Shown here one piece after another: positions 17,701 through 25,334 of a stretch of 64,000 bases of DNA. How positions within the stretch are numbered: position 1 is the first letter of the stretch; each line of letters opens with the position of its first letter. Below the pieces are notes generated by a model. The model searched no databases. It was not told the origin of the DNA and worked only from the letters and a program-made list of their open reading frames with translations. Source of the stretch: an uncultured Elusimicrobia bacterium (lineage in GTDB: Bacteria > Elusimicrobiota > Elusimicrobia > UBA1565 > UBA9628); assembly GCA_903830945.1 (NCBI GenBank), contig CAIKVT010000036.1, forward strand, positions 62,001 through 126,000, written 5' to 3'. The position numbers were made by a program, and so were the translations under genes.

Positions 17701-18112
17701 GCCGCCGATCGTGAAGGATCAAGCCTACCACCAGGGCACGGTGTGGCCTTGGCTGATGGGCACCTACGTGGACGCCTTGGCGCGCGTGCGGAGGGCCCAG
17801 GGTTGGGACGAGGGCCGCATCCGAGACGAGGTCCGTGGGGTCATGACGCCTTTGGTCGAGTTCCTGGTGAGCCAGCCCGAGGGGTCCTTGCCTGAGGTTT
17901 TCGACGGCGGCCAGCCGGCAGACGCACTGCGGCGTTTCTCCTTGGCCGACCCGCTGGGCCTGCGTGACGTCATCGTGAACATTCTGCGCAGTCAGAACAG
18001 GGGAGGTACGCGCTCTCAGGCCTGGAGCGTGGCTGAGGCGATCCGCGTGCTGGTGGAGTACGGCCTAGTCGGCGCCGTTGCGCGGATGCAGCCAAGGCAG
18101 CTGCCGGACTAA
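14792..18112 (+). CDS. Secreted glycogen-debranching-type enzyme: GH13 domain fused to amylo-1,6-glucosidase domain
   Basis: A 1,106-residue protein with a signal peptide (hydrophobic core ALCALIINALLFAQQGF) and an Ala/Ser-rich linker to about residue 200. The GH13 barrel has VDTIHLLP, nucleophile Asp497 in GFDGARVDALH, acid/base Glu538 in LAEAFEG and His-Asp566 in SSHDDP, so all three acids are present. From about residue 670 the amylo-alpha-1,6-glucosidase (GDE_C) domain follows: WGRDTFISLPG (Asp695), GLIPNRI, YNTVDGSMWFI, ATWMDA, GKAVEINALWY, RPNMLFAVS, LTPYGMRTLS, YHQGTVWPWLMG and QAWSVAEA. The pair would transfer maltosyl units and hydrolyse branch points in glycogen or starch. Export is unusual, because debranching enzymes normally act in the cytoplasm. 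It follows the giant subtilase, whose C-terminus is a degenerate GH13-like domain. Confidence 0.93.
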   Translation: MVQSNSRHHLKQALCALIINALLFAQQGFLLQAFAATVVSAPQTVSGAGVVGGVGTTLGSASSLSGINFSLDRTVFNLPQTAWGAAPTVIFQLALQPAAAPAGAAVGSVAAQAATSVRLAQVSESLQTDFKAIDKQDVPGDQAQSLGGRVMDKVLGQKMPDLPPLAEPVALVETSHHSAKIHAALNNGAHGPAAQQSRDGSWWKDPAAQHIAVTVPLYALRRAEGDPGIGKFTDLGAYYRDALVPQGVDTIHLLPHFAVLDESPYAPVSLYALNESNIDWAAVDEVKNDPELLAKLAVTDQAEREAVNYQALWTREETVAQAAYRIFQRDHVAPGTSRLQDYLAFLKENAYWVDDYAEFMALSRLIGKPSLLWTKDDEQRARNDPRFTLLQNTHYYAQWNAFQQFGSAMDTIHQAGGHVLFDIPMFRAKNSVDAWKHPEYFKDLKTRNPGIVNQWIHEDWLDLALWDWTKLKSEGYRVMLDPFRHWLNLGFDGARVDALHFAYNFGNGQLASGDEPGDDYVRALGEVLKASGAFPLAEAFEGKAENAQRYGFVTVYGDWKKLSSHDDPRSEWFMARLLDLSRQSTSGRNGSFVGYTLGDEWNDPVPVKVVKDGNSYWRYRIPVPSDPDYKNRVRTDNRGQMGGWKAMKEGDIWKAVGPLWSAFKIAGDSFVKHFNDSVQIWAASLDWFQEEWGRDTFISLPGLLLSTGRAAEAKENMRNFAKYEHDGLIPNRIRDAARWSSTTPDGVEYNTVDGSMWFIQAVKKYAETTNDAAFVEEMLPLLRRVMDRYASGTGYDRYGRFNRISMDTDGLIVSPAQATWMDADPEGRDHPVTPRNGKAVEINALWYANLRFLARLERQSDHESAAQALDSRADLVKKSFNEKFWYVSEDSRKAWGGLGGALADVVEGDPHSRAIRPNMLFAVSHGEDLLSPERQAAVVQAATRDLLTPYGMRTLSYRDSQYHATYDTSQPPIVKDQAYHQGTVWPWLMGTYVDALARVRRAQGWDEGRIRDEVRGVMTPLVEFLVSQPEGSLPEVFDGGQPADALRRFSLADPLGLRDVIVNILRSQNRGGTRSQAWSVAEAIRVLVEYGLVGAVARMQPRQLPD

Positions 18113-18165
18113 CTCTGCCGTCGGATTTCCCAACCACTCTCAATCTTCCCGGCCTAGATCCGCCT

Positions 18166-18531
18166 TTAGGGTTCGCAGCAGAGCACGGTCCCCAGATCCG
18201 GCAGGTCGAAGGGCTTGGCCATGAACGCGCCGACTTCAGCCTCCCTGACCTTGGCTTCGTTCTTGGGTTCGCCGCTCATCATCACGACCTTGAGGGGGGG
18301 GTCCTGGTTCCGAAGCCGCCTGGCGACTTCGATGCCGTCGAGCTCATCGCCCAGGTCCACGTCGGCCAGGAGTATGTGGAACTTGCCGACTTCGAAGGCC
18401 TGCAGTGCCGCAGCGCCGCTGTCGGCGGCGACGACTTCCCAACCCAGCTTGGTGGTGAGGTAGAAACTGAGGAGTTCGAGGAGCGAGGGTTCGTCCTCGA
18501 CGATCAGGATGCGTTTAGGCTCGGAGGGCAT
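18166..18531 (-). CDS. Single-domain response regulator (receiver)
   Basis: The 121-residue CheY-like receiver has KRILIVEDEPS (acidic pair), phospho-acceptor Asp in LLADVDLG, MMSGEP (Thr/Ser position) and the conserved Lys in FMAKPF. There is no output domain. The product therefore works through protein contacts or phosphotransfer; no histidine kinase gene is in the window. The start at ATG 18531 is preferred to an upstream in-frame TTG at 18570, because a consensus promoter (-35 at 18565-18570) covers that TTG. Convergent with the debranching enzyme gene across 53 bases that hold nothing recognisable. Confidence 0.9.
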   Translation of the reverse strand: MPSEPKRILIVEDEPSLLELLSFYLTTKLGWEVVAADSGAAALQAFEVGKFHILLADVDLGDELDGIEVARRLRNQDPPLKVVMMSGEPKNEAKVREAEVGAFMAKPFDLPDLGTVLCCEP

Positions 18532-18541
18532 AGGTCCGATA

Positions 18542-18570
18542 AGTATAGGATCGGACCCGGGAAAATGCAA
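18542..18570 (-). promoter_or_regulatory. Sigma70-like promoter of the response regulator gene
   Basis: TTGCAT (-35, 18565-18570), a spacer of 17 and TATACT (-10, 18542-18547) are followed after 10 bases by the ATG at 18531. The predicted leader is 0-4 bases. Confidence 0.65.
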
Positions 18571-18607
18571 GGGGGCTGTCTATTTTTCTGCCGCTATTTA
18601 GCGGGCC

Positions 18608-19321
18608 CTATTTGTTCGGCCGGGGCTTCTCGAAAAGTTGGAGGAGGCAGAAGAGGGTGCCCTTGTCGTGAGGCTGATCCCCGATGCGTTCGGAAGCGAG
18701 CCTGTACAGGCCGAGGCGCTCCACCCGCAGTCCGTAGTCCTCGCGCATGGCCAGCTCAGCAGCAGTCCCATAGCCGTGGGCGAGCAGGAGCCGTCCGCCC
18801 GGCTCCAGGCGGGAGAGCAGGCGCTCTATGAATAGCGTGAATGCCTTCTCATATGAGGGTCCTTTGGTCGGCGCCGGCAGGTAGTAGAGCACCTCGGCCA
18901 TCACCATGAGATCGTAGGACTTATCGGGCTGCCAGGTTCTCACGTTGGCCTGTATCCATTCCACGTGCGGCTGGTCCACCAGCGCGCGTGCTCTGCATAG
19001 GGCGGCCTCGGAAAGGTCGAGCGCAGTCACTTGGTCGCAGATCTCGGCCAGCGTTCTGGTGAAGTGTCCCTCGGCGCAGCCTACTTCCAGGGCGCTGCAA
19101 AAGCGCCGGCCCGTGAGCAGGCCGGACATACGCTCAAAGCGCGTCAGTTCGTAGGGGGACGTGGCGTATTGGTAAGGGTCCGCGCCCCGTCGGAACACGC
19201 GCCGCAGTTTGTCCCGTGCCGTGAAGTCATGGCGGGCCAGCATGAGGCGCTCGAGCAGCTTAAGGTCGTAGCGGGCGAGCAGGTTCTGGACCCACCTGGC
19301 CTCGAAGAGACGCTTGAACAT
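18608..19321 (-). CDS. Class I SAM-dependent methyltransferase (NodS-like)
   Basis: The 237-residue protein has a SAM-binding motif I in ALEVGCAEGHFT, an acidic end of beta-2 in VTALDLSEAALCRA, VEWIQANVRTW (motif II region), YDLMVMAEVLYYL (post-motif block) and GGRLLLAHG. The layout resembles the NodS-type methyltransferases that act on small amino-sugar or lipid substrates, but the acceptor is unknown. It begins 4 bases after the stop of the zinc-ribbon gene and shares its promoter. Confidence 0.85.
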   Translation of the reverse strand: MFKRLFEARWVQNLLARYDLKLLERLMLARHDFTARDKLRRVFRRGADPYQYATSPYELTRFERMSGLLTGRRFCSALEVGCAEGHFTRTLAEICDQVTALDLSEAALCRARALVDQPHVEWIQANVRTWQPDKSYDLMVMAEVLYYLPAPTKGPSYEKAFTLFIERLLSRLEPGGRLLLAHGYGTAAELAMREDYGLRVERLGLYRLASERIGDQPHDKGTLFCLLQLFEKPRPNK

Positions 19322-19325
19322 TAGG

Positions 19326-19508
19326 TTAGTTAGCCGAGATCGTGGCTCCGCCCAGCCAGTACAGCTCGACGCCGTAGGTGCAGCCGTGGCTCGAGCAAGC
19401 CGCGCGCACCACGTTGTCGATCCGGTGCAATTCGCCTTCGAAGAGTTTCCCGCAGGAAGGGCACTTCGATTGCTTCAGCGGGACATATTCCGGATAAGGT
19501 TTCACCAT
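19326..19508 (-). CDS. Small zinc-ribbon protein
   Basis: The 60-residue protein has a CPSCGKLFEG knuckle and a second CSSHGC cluster about 20 residues later, giving a plausible zinc ribbon. No other feature is visible. The start is set by a perfect TATAAT 6 bases upstream. The stop lies 4 bases before the methyltransferase start, so the two form an operon. Function unknown. Confidence 0.7.
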   Translation of the reverse strand: MVKPYPEYVPLKQSKCPSCGKLFEGELHRIDNVVRAACSSHGCTYGVELYWLGGATISAN

Positions 19509-19514
19509 GGACTT

Positions 19515-19520
19515 ATTATA
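19515..19520 (-). promoter_or_regulatory. -10 box 6 bases before the zinc-ribbon start
   Basis: A perfect TATAAT on the reverse strand is separated from the ATG at 19508 by 6 bases. The -35 is weak. It fits the leaderless pattern seen elsewhere in the window. Confidence 0.55.
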
Positions 19521-19603
19521 CCGTTTAACCGGATTTTTTACGGGACTTTACCGAATATTTTATTTTCTGAAACAAATCTCTCGGCGCTAAGGTTTACAAT
19601 ATC

Positions 19604-20041
19604 ATGCCGGACCGTGTCCGGCCGCCTATGCGCCGATTGCTCATCGTCGAAGACGACACCGACGCCTCCAGCTTCATTCGGTACGTGCTGGAGCAGGAGG
19701 CGTTCGACGTTCAGGTGGCGCAGACCGTCGGCGAGGCCCGCGAGGCTCTGGCCGGCCCTCCCGCGGACCTGGTCGTGATAGACCGCGGGCTGCCGGACGG
19801 CGACGGTATCGAAATCTGCCGGGAGATGCGGGACCGACCCAGCCTGGCGCGCATCCCCATCATGTTCCTGACCGCTCATAAGACCCCCGTCGACATCGAG
19901 GATGGCTTCGCCGCGGGCGCAGACGATTATCTGATCAAGCCCTTCAGCTTTATCGAGTTCCTGGCTCGCATCAAAGCCTTGTTGCGGCGCGCCTCCGGCT
20001 CCGGGGAGTTCTTGAGCGAGTTTGACGATGAGCCTTCCTGA
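19604..20041 (+). CDS. Single-domain response regulator (receiver)
   Basis: The 145-residue receiver has RRLLIVEDDTD, phospho-acceptor Asp in LVVIDRGLPDGDG, MFLTAH (conserved Thr) and LIKPFSFIEF (conserved Lys). An OmpR-like alpha-5 end (FLARIKALLRR) is present, but the DNA-binding domain is missing. A second start at 19628 gives MRRLLIVEDD and may be the real one, because the TACAAT at 19595-19600 is only 3 bases from the first ATG. The last 71 bases overlap the 3' end of aroQ on the other strand. Confidence 0.88.
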   Translation: MPDRVRPPMRRLLIVEDDTDASSFIRYVLEQEAFDVQVAQTVGEAREALAGPPADLVVIDRGLPDGDGIEICREMRDRPSLARIPIMFLTAHKTPVDIEDGFAAGADDYLIKPFSFIEFLARIKALLRRASGSGEFLSEFDDEPS

Positions 20042-20468
20042 GGCCTAGGCCCGCCAATCGGTCGATGGCTTTGAGGTAAGAGTCGATGCCCTTGCCGCTG
20101 ATCGAGGCCAGGCAAGCCGGCTCGATGACCGAGCGGCGGCGGAAGGTCTCGCGTTTTTTGACGTCCGACAGATGGACTTCGATGGTGGGAATGCCTATCG
20201 CAGCCACCGCGTCGCGCAGGGCGTAGGAATAGTGCGCGTAGGCGCCCGGATTGAAGATCACGCCTTGCGCCCAACGCCGATGCGCATGGAGGATGTCGAT
20301 CAAGGTCCCCTCGCAGTTGTCTTGAAAGATGCGCGTCAGGGCGCCGAGCTTTTTGGCATGGGCGCGCAGGTGTGCGTTTAGTAGGGCCAAAGACATGGCC
20401 CCGTAAACATCAGGCTCTCGTTCTCCGAGCAGGTTCAGGTTGGGGCCGTGCAGGACGAGTATCCTCAT
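19971..20468 (-). CDS. aroQ: 3-dehydroquinate dehydratase, type II
   Basis: Third step of the shikimate pathway: 3-dehydroquinate to 3-dehydroshikimate. Type II motifs are clear: LVLHGPNLNLLGEREP, the lid/catalytic region with Tyr in DVYG, FNPGAYAHYSYALRDA, and EVHLSDVKKRETFR. The family is about 145-150 residues; this one has 165, with a very basic tail (RKAHRQTRSRTPRSRRRAA) read antisense to the end of the response regulator gene. The ATG overlaps the aroB stop by 4 bases (ATGA). It is the last gene of the aro cluster. Confidence 0.95.
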   Translation of the reverse strand: MRILVLHGPNLNLLGEREPDVYGAMSLALLNAHLRAHAKKLGALTRIFQDNCEGTLIDILHAHRRWAQGVIFNPGAYAHYSYALRDAVAAIGIPTIEVHLSDVKKRETFRRRSVIEPACLASISGKGIDSYLKAIDRLAGLGLRKAHRQTRSRTPRSRRRAATRL

Positions 20469-21529
20469 CTCATTTCTCCCAAGATAAAGCGGACGGCTTG
20501 GCGGATGCTGGACTCAGGTACATGGGCGTTCACAAGCGGCCGTCCTACGCCTTTCAAGAGTATGAATCGCGGGCGGCCGCGGCGGGTCTTCTTGTCCTGT
20601 CGCAAGGCACGCAGCACATCGGATTCACGCAGGCGCAGTCGGGGCACGGGCATGAGACGCAGGAAGGCGTCTAGGTCGTCGGCGGTGCGCGCGGGTAGTC
20701 CGGCGCAGGATTGCGAGAGGCGCAACGCGGCGCGCATGCCGCAGACTACGGCTTCGCCGTGGCGTAAAGGCCCGAAGCCGGCGGCCGCTTCCACGGCATG
20801 GCCGACCGTGTGGCCAAAATTCAGCATCTCGCGCAGGCCCCTGGTCTCGCGCGGGTCGCGGCTGACTACGGTTGCTTTCCCGGAGGCGGCGCGGCGTATC
20901 CAGCGATCCAGGGAGGCTGGTTCGCCGGCCAGGAGCCGCGGCCAGTCCTGCCGTAGTCCGCTCAGCAGGAGAGGGTCCCGGACCATCCCAAGTTTGACTG
21001 CCTCGGCTAAGCCGCAGAGGCGCTCGCGCCGGGATAAGGTGGAGAGAAAGTCCGTGTCGCAGACTACGGCCAGGGGCTGGTGGAAGGCTCCAACGAGGTT
21101 CTTGCCTTCGGCCAGGTCTATAGCGGTCTTGCCGCCGATGCCGGCGTCCACTTGGCCTACGAGCGTCGTGGGCAGGCTGAGCCAGGGGATTCCGCGCTTG
21201 TAGACTGCGGCGGCGAAGCCAGCCGCGTCTGTGACCGAGCCTCCGCCCAGCGCCAGGATGGCTGAGTCGCGGCCCAAGCCCCGGCGCAGCATCGTTTGCA
21301 GGAGTCGGGAGACCGCGTCCCAAGTCTTGGCCCTTTCGCCGCCGGGTAAAAGATGCCGGCTCGTCCGGATCCCGGCGCGGCGCAGGGCCGAGGCGACTGT
21401 TGCCCCATGCAGCCGCCAGGCCTTTGGCTCGGAAACCAGCATGAGGCGGCCGCCGGGGGGCAGGCCTTTGAGCCATTGCCGGGGCCGCAGGGCCAGGCCG
21501 CGTCCGATGAGCACCATGGCAGGCATCAT
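20465..21529 (-). CDS. aroB: 3-dehydroquinate synthase
   Basis: Second shikimate step: DAHP to 3-dehydroquinate, an NAD- and metal-dependent enzyme. The NAD-binding loop GGGSVTDAAGFAAA, the substrate block PTTLVGQVDAGIGGKTAID, KNLVGAFHQP, the metal-binding Glu in AEAVKLGM, and the two metal-binding His positions NFGHTVGHA and RHGEAV are all present. The start at 21529 overlaps the aroK stop in an ATGA pattern and gives 354 residues; an ATG at 21517 is the alternative. The N-terminal domain is slightly short compared with typical AroB. Confidence 0.95.
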   Translation of the reverse strand: MMPAMVLIGRGLALRPRQWLKGLPPGGRLMLVSEPKAWRLHGATVASALRRAGIRTSRHLLPGGERAKTWDAVSRLLQTMLRRGLGRDSAILALGGGSVTDAAGFAAAVYKRGIPWLSLPTTLVGQVDAGIGGKTAIDLAEGKNLVGAFHQPLAVVCDTDFLSTLSRRERLCGLAEAVKLGMVRDPLLLSGLRQDWPRLLAGEPASLDRWIRRAASGKATVVSRDPRETRGLREMLNFGHTVGHAVEAAAGFGPLRHGEAVVCGMRAALRLSQSCAGLPARTADDLDAFLRLMPVPRLRLRESDVLRALRQDKKTRRGRPRFILLKGVGRPLVNAHVPESSIRQAVRFILGEMR

Positions 21530-22044
21530 AGCAAACAGCTTTTGAGCTTCCGAGTGATGAGTGCAGCGGCTTGCGCGGGGGTGCGTTGGGTTGTCGAGAC
21601 GGAGATATCCGCCTGACTGTACAGGCCGCGGCGTTGGGCCAGGAGTCGGCGCATGCGCCCGCGACGCTGGGGCCCGGAGCCTAACAAGGGACGTAGTGCG
21701 GCGTCGTCGCGCAGGCGGATCCATAGTCGATCTTCGGCGCAGGTCATGCATACCAGGATGCCGGAATCGGCCACGAGCCTGCGATTCTTGGGGGAGAGCA
21801 GGGCGCCGCCGCCTAAAGCGACGACGAGTCCTTGGCGCCGGGCTGTTCGGCGCAAGGCTTGCGACTCGGACCGGCGGAAAGCGGCTTGCCCGCGGCTGAA
21901 AAGTTCGGCGATGGTCCGTCCTGTGCTGCTTTCGATGTGGGTGTCGAGGTCTACGAAGTTCCGTCGAAGCCTGCGGGCGAGTCTGCGACCCACCGAGGTC
22001 TTTCCCGTTCCCATGAAGCCGGTCAGATAGATGGTGTCAGGCAT
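21526..22044 (-). CDS. aroK: Shikimate kinase
   Basis: Phosphorylates shikimate at O3 using ATP. The 172-residue P-loop kinase has Walker A GFMGTGKTSVG, the shikimate-binding DLDTHIE block, a Walker B-like GGGALL, and the lid region around RPLLGSG. Length is normal for AroK/AroL. The start lies 9 bases after the aroC stop and the stop overlaps the aroB start. Confidence 0.95.
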   Translation of the reverse strand: MPDTIYLTGFMGTGKTSVGRRLARRLRRNFVDLDTHIESSTGRTIAELFSRGQAAFRRSESQALRRTARRQGLVVALGGGALLSPKNRRLVADSGILVCMTCAEDRLWIRLRDDAALRPLLGSGPQRRGRMRRLLAQRRGLYSQADISVSTTQRTPAQAAALITRKLKSCLL

Positions 22045-22053
22045 TCTTGGGGT

Positions 22054-23166
22054 TCACTGACGCAGGGACCGCAACCGAGGCAGGATCTCCCGCATGGAGT
22101 CGCCGCCTGTCTTTTCCAGCAAAGCCTCGGCCAGGACCAAAGCGACCAAGGCCTCCGAGATGACGGCCGCCGCGGGCACGGCGCAGACGTCTGAGCGCAG
22201 CGCCGGAGCCGGGGAGGCTTGTCCGGTCTTGAGGTCTATCGAGGGTAGGGGCAGGGCCAAGGTTGGCAGAGGCTTCATGGCTGCGCGCAGGTACAAGGGT
22301 TCGCCCGTGGTCACGCCTCCGTCGATGCCGCCGGAGCGGTTGCTCCTGTAGGCGGCCCGGCCCGCTTTCCAGTAATAGGAGTCGAGAGCCCGGGAGCCGG
22401 GCAAGGCCGCAGCCTCGAAGCCCAGCCCTATGGCCACGGCCTTGATGCCGTTGAGAGCCATGAGCGCTCCGGCCAGGCGGCCATCGAGGCGTCGGTCCCA
22501 GTGGGCGTAGCTTCCCAGGCCCGGGGGCAGGCCCTCGGCCCAGACCTCGAAGATGCCGCCTAAGGTGTCTCCTGCGCGGCAGGCGCGCTCTATCGCCCGA
22601 GCCATGCGGCGTCCCACTGCCGGGCTCGTGGCGCGCGCCGGTGAGGCGTCGGCCCGGGCGTTGAGCAGGCAGACTTCGCAGGGCCGTGCCGAAGGGTCTG
22701 CCTCTCGTCCTATGCGGATCACCCGGCTGGCCACGGCGATGCCGCATTCATTCAGGAAGCTTTTGGCAACGGCGCCTAAGGCCGTGCGTGCAGCGGTTTC
22801 CCGCGCGCTGGCGCGCTCGCTCACGTCGTGCAGGTCCGTGAATCCATATTTGCGCGCTCCGGCCAGGTCGGCATGGCCGGGTCGTGGGACCGTGAGCGCG
22901 GGTTGGCCGCCGTCGCCGCGGTCCTCGTTGGGTATGCGGATCGCGATGGGGGAGCCCAAGGTCCGGCCGTGCCTCACCCCGGAGATGATCTCGACGCGGT
23001 CGCTTTCGAGGCCTTGGCGTGGACTGCGGCCGGTGCCGAGTTTGCGGCGGGCCAGCTCGAGCTGGATGGACGCGGGGAAGATCCTTAGGCCCGCGGGCAT
23101 CCCTTCCAAGATACCGATGAGGGCGGGGCCGTGGGATTCGCCGGCGGTGAGCAATCTCAAGGGCAT
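22054..23166 (-). CDS. aroC: Chorismate synthase
   Basis: Final step: EPSP to chorismate, dependent on reduced FMN. The 370-residue protein carries the family signatures GESHGPALIGILEG at the N-terminus, RHGRTLGSPIA, RPGHADLAGARKYG, RASARETAARTALGA, the central SRAL(D)SYYW region, and RSNRSGGIDGG. The internal ATG at 23166 is chosen because it begins directly at the conserved MPLRLLTAGESHG; longer upstream frames are shadows of aroE. It overlaps the end of aroE by 10 bases. Confidence 0.96.
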   Translation of the reverse strand: MPLRLLTAGESHGPALIGILEGMPAGLRIFPASIQLELARRKLGTGRSPRQGLESDRVEIISGVRHGRTLGSPIAIRIPNEDRGDGGQPALTVPRPGHADLAGARKYGFTDLHDVSERASARETAARTALGAVAKSFLNECGIAVASRVIRIGREADPSARPCEVCLLNARADASPARATSPAVGRRMARAIERACRAGDTLGGIFEVWAEGLPPGLGSYAHWDRRLDGRLAGALMALNGIKAVAIGLGFEAAALPGSRALDSYYWKAGRAAYRSNRSGGIDGGVTTGEPLYLRAAMKPLPTLALPLPSIDLKTGQASPAPALRSDVCAVPAAAVISEALVALVLAEALLEKTGGDSMREILPRLRSLRQ

Positions 23167-23987
23167 GGGAGTCTCTCCAGGAGGCGGTTTTTTAGGGTGG
23201 CGCGTCGAGGCGCGCCCAGGGGGCCGAACCAGAATTCCCAGGAGCGTAGGGCTTGGGACACGAGCATGCCGCTGCCGCCCAGCACGCGGGCGCCTAGGCG
23301 TTGGGCTTGGCGCTGGAAAGCGGTGCGGCGGCCGTAGACCAGGTCCAAGGCCAGGCCGCAGCCCGGCCAATCCGGAGCCGCCGGTGAGCGGTCCGGCAAG
23401 CCCAGCAGGCCCAGCGGTGTGGCGTTGACGGCGAGGTCCACGGCCGCGGGGCGGCCCGCGGTGAAGACGGTGCTCGGGAAGCTCGCGGCCATGGCGCGGG
23501 CCAAGGCCAGGGCCGCTTCGGGACGGCGCGCGGCGATGGTGACGCGGCGGGCGCGCAGGCGGCCCAGGGCGCAAAGCACGGCCCGGGCCGCGCCGCCCGC
23601 TCCGAAGACGAGAGCGTCGCGGCCGGCGACCGTGAACCCCGACTCCCGCAAAGTGTCGGTGAAGCCGGATGAGTCCGTATTGTGGCCCAGGAGTCGGCCT
23701 TGGCCGCAGCGGATGACGTTGACAGCGCCGGCGAGCCTGGCTTCGGGGGTCAGGCCGTCGAGCAAACCGACGATGGCCACCTTGTGGGGCACCGTCACGT
23801 TTCCGCCCAGCATCCCGGACCATCGCAGGAGCTCGACTGCGCAGGTCAGCCGCTCGGAGGGGACGTCGCAGGCGCGGTAGAGCACCTTGCGCCGGGTCAG
23901 GCGGCCGAGGTCGGCCATGAGGCGCGGGGAGAAGGAATGCGCGACGGGGTGCCCCAGGAGGCAGAGCTTCACGGATTCTCGGGGCAC
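23157..23987 (-). CDS. aroE: Shikimate dehydrogenase
   Basis: NADPH-dependent reduction of 3-dehydroshikimate. The 276-residue protein has the substrate-binding GHPVAHSFSPRLM, catalytic Lys in NVTVPHK, HNTDSSGF, the dinucleotide loop FGAGGAARAV, the basic NADP-selective stretch AARRPEAA, and VNATPLGL. The start codon is GTG; a CATAAT lies 5 bases upstream, so a local leaderless promoter inside the aro cluster is possible. A 55-base gap separates it from aroA, the largest gap in the cluster. Confidence 0.94.
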   Translation of the reverse strand: MPRESVKLCLLGHPVAHSFSPRLMADLGRLTRRKVLYRACDVPSERLTCAVELLRWSGMLGGNVTVPHKVAIVGLLDGLTPEARLAGAVNVIRCGQGRLLGHNTDSSGFTDTLRESGFTVAGRDALVFGAGGAARAVLCALGRLRARRVTIAARRPEAALALARAMAASFPSTVFTAGRPAAVDLAVNATPLGLLGLPDRSPAAPDWPGCGLALDLVYGRRTAFQRQAQRLGARVLGGSGMLVSQALRSWEFWFGPLGAPRRATLKNRLLERLPCP

Positions 23988-23997
23988 GAGCTATTAT

Positions 23998-24022
23998 GGA
24001 AAATTAATGAAAGCCTGGCACG
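23998..24022 (+). repeat. Half-copy of a REP-like repeat between aroA and aroE
   Basis: AAAATT-nn-TGAAAGCCTG with flanking bases matches one arm of the 82-bp inverted repeat at 61272-61353 (17 of the first 20 positions). Only one arm is present. It fills most of the aroA-aroE gap. Confidence 0.4.
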
Positions 24023-24042
24023 CCTTATGGGCCACCTGCGAC

Positions 24043-25323
24043 TCAGGTCCCGGAGAAACGCTTGAGCTCGGCGCAGAATCCAGGGTAGGAGACCGCGATG
24101 CTCTCGGCGCCGGCCACCGTTGTCCGGCCGGCCGCGATGAGCCCGGCCACGGCCGCGGTCATGGCGAGCCGGTGGTCTCCCCTCGGATCGAAGCGGGCAC
24201 CGTGCAGGCGAGCCGGCCCGCTCACCACGAGATTTCCGCCTTCTACCCGTGCCCGGGCTCCGAAGAGCCGCAGAAGCCGGACGGTCCCGGAGAGCCGGTC
24301 GCTTTCCTTGCGGCGTAGTTCGGCCAGGCCCTGGAACCGGCTGGTTCCTTCGGCCTGGCTCGCGGCTAGGGCAAGAAGAGGTATTTCGTCGATGAGGCCG
24401 GGAGCCTCTTTGGTGGAAGTCGTGGTCGCTGTCAGAGCCGCTGATCGGATCAGGAGGCCGCATGCGGGTTCCGGCTTGCCGGTCAAGGCTGAGCCGGCGA
24501 TATGCGCGCCCATGCGCCGCAGGACCCGTAAAAAGCCCGTGCGGCCTGGATTGGCGCCTATGCGAGGCAGGCGCAGCCAGCTGCCCGGCACTATAGTGGC
24601 GGCTACGACCCAGAAAGCGGCGGAGGACGCGTCACCCGGTAGGCGCCAACGGACTGCTCGCAGGCGGGCGGGGCCCGTGATTGCGGCGGTCCGACCTCGG
24701 CGAGCGACCTGGACGCCGAAAAATGGCAGGAGTCTCTCCGTGTGGTCGCGGCTGGGAAGCGGCTCAGTGACCGTGGTCTTGCCTTGCGCGAGCAGACCCG
24801 CCAAGAGCACCGAGCTTTTGAGCTGTGCGCTTGGCGCCGGAGAGGCCCATCGGATGTCGTGCAGGTCCGCGCCGTGGATCTGAGCGGGCAGACGGTCGCC
24901 GCCGAGCAGGCGGATGCGGGCTCCCATGCGCCGCAGGGGCTCGGCCAGGCGGCCCATGGGCCGGCGGCGTAAAGAGGCGTCTCCCGTGAGCCGGGCCGCG
25001 AAGGGCTGTCCCGCCAGTAGGCCCATGAGCAGGCGCGCCGTGGTCCCGGAGTTTCCGGCGTCGAGGCTGCGCTTCGGCGGCCGCAGGCCGCGCAGGCCCC
25101 GGCCGCGGACCTCGACTGTTCCGCCCCGACGGATGATCGACACGCCCAACCGCTTCAGGCAGCTTTGGGTCGCCAGGACATCCTCGGAGTCGGGCATGTC
25201 GAGGAGGCAGGAGACGCCTTCGGCTAAAGCGGAGAAGACTAGTGCGCGGTGCGCGATGGACTTGTCTCCTGGAACTGTGATCGTGCCGCGCAAAGGCCGG
25301 CCGGGTCGGACCTCAAGTAACAT
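24043..25323 (-). CDS. aroA: 3-phosphoshikimate 1-carboxyvinyltransferase (EPSP synthase)
   Basis: Joins PEP to shikimate-3-phosphate. The 426-residue protein has the family motifs PGDKSIAHRALVFSALA (Lys-Ser of the active site), DAGNSGTTARLLMGLLAG (PEP-binding NSGT), RRPMGRLAEPLRRMG, LKSSVLLAGLLA, GDASSAAFWVVAA, DEIPLLALAA (catalytic Asp-Glu) and RRKESDRL. The ATG at 25323 starts just before the conserved VRPGRPLRG; the longer open frame upstream runs into aroF and is not used. Eleven bases separate it from the aroF stop. Confidence 0.95.
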   Translation of the reverse strand: MLLEVRPGRPLRGTITVPGDKSIAHRALVFSALAEGVSCLLDMPDSEDVLATQSCLKRLGVSIIRRGGTVEVRGRGLRGLRPPKRSLDAGNSGTTARLLMGLLAGQPFAARLTGDASLRRRPMGRLAEPLRRMGARIRLLGGDRLPAQIHGADLHDIRWASPAPSAQLKSSVLLAGLLAQGKTTVTEPLPSRDHTERLLPFFGVQVARRGRTAAITGPARLRAVRWRLPGDASSAAFWVVAATIVPGSWLRLPRIGANPGRTGFLRVLRRMGAHIAGSALTGKPEPACGLLIRSAALTATTTSTKEAPGLIDEIPLLALAASQAEGTSRFQGLAELRRKESDRLSGTVRLLRLFGARARVEGGNLVVSGPARLHGARFDPRGDHRLAMTAAVAGLIAAGRTTVAGAESIAVSYPGFCAELKRFSGT

Positions 25324-25334
25324 CAGGCGGCGTG

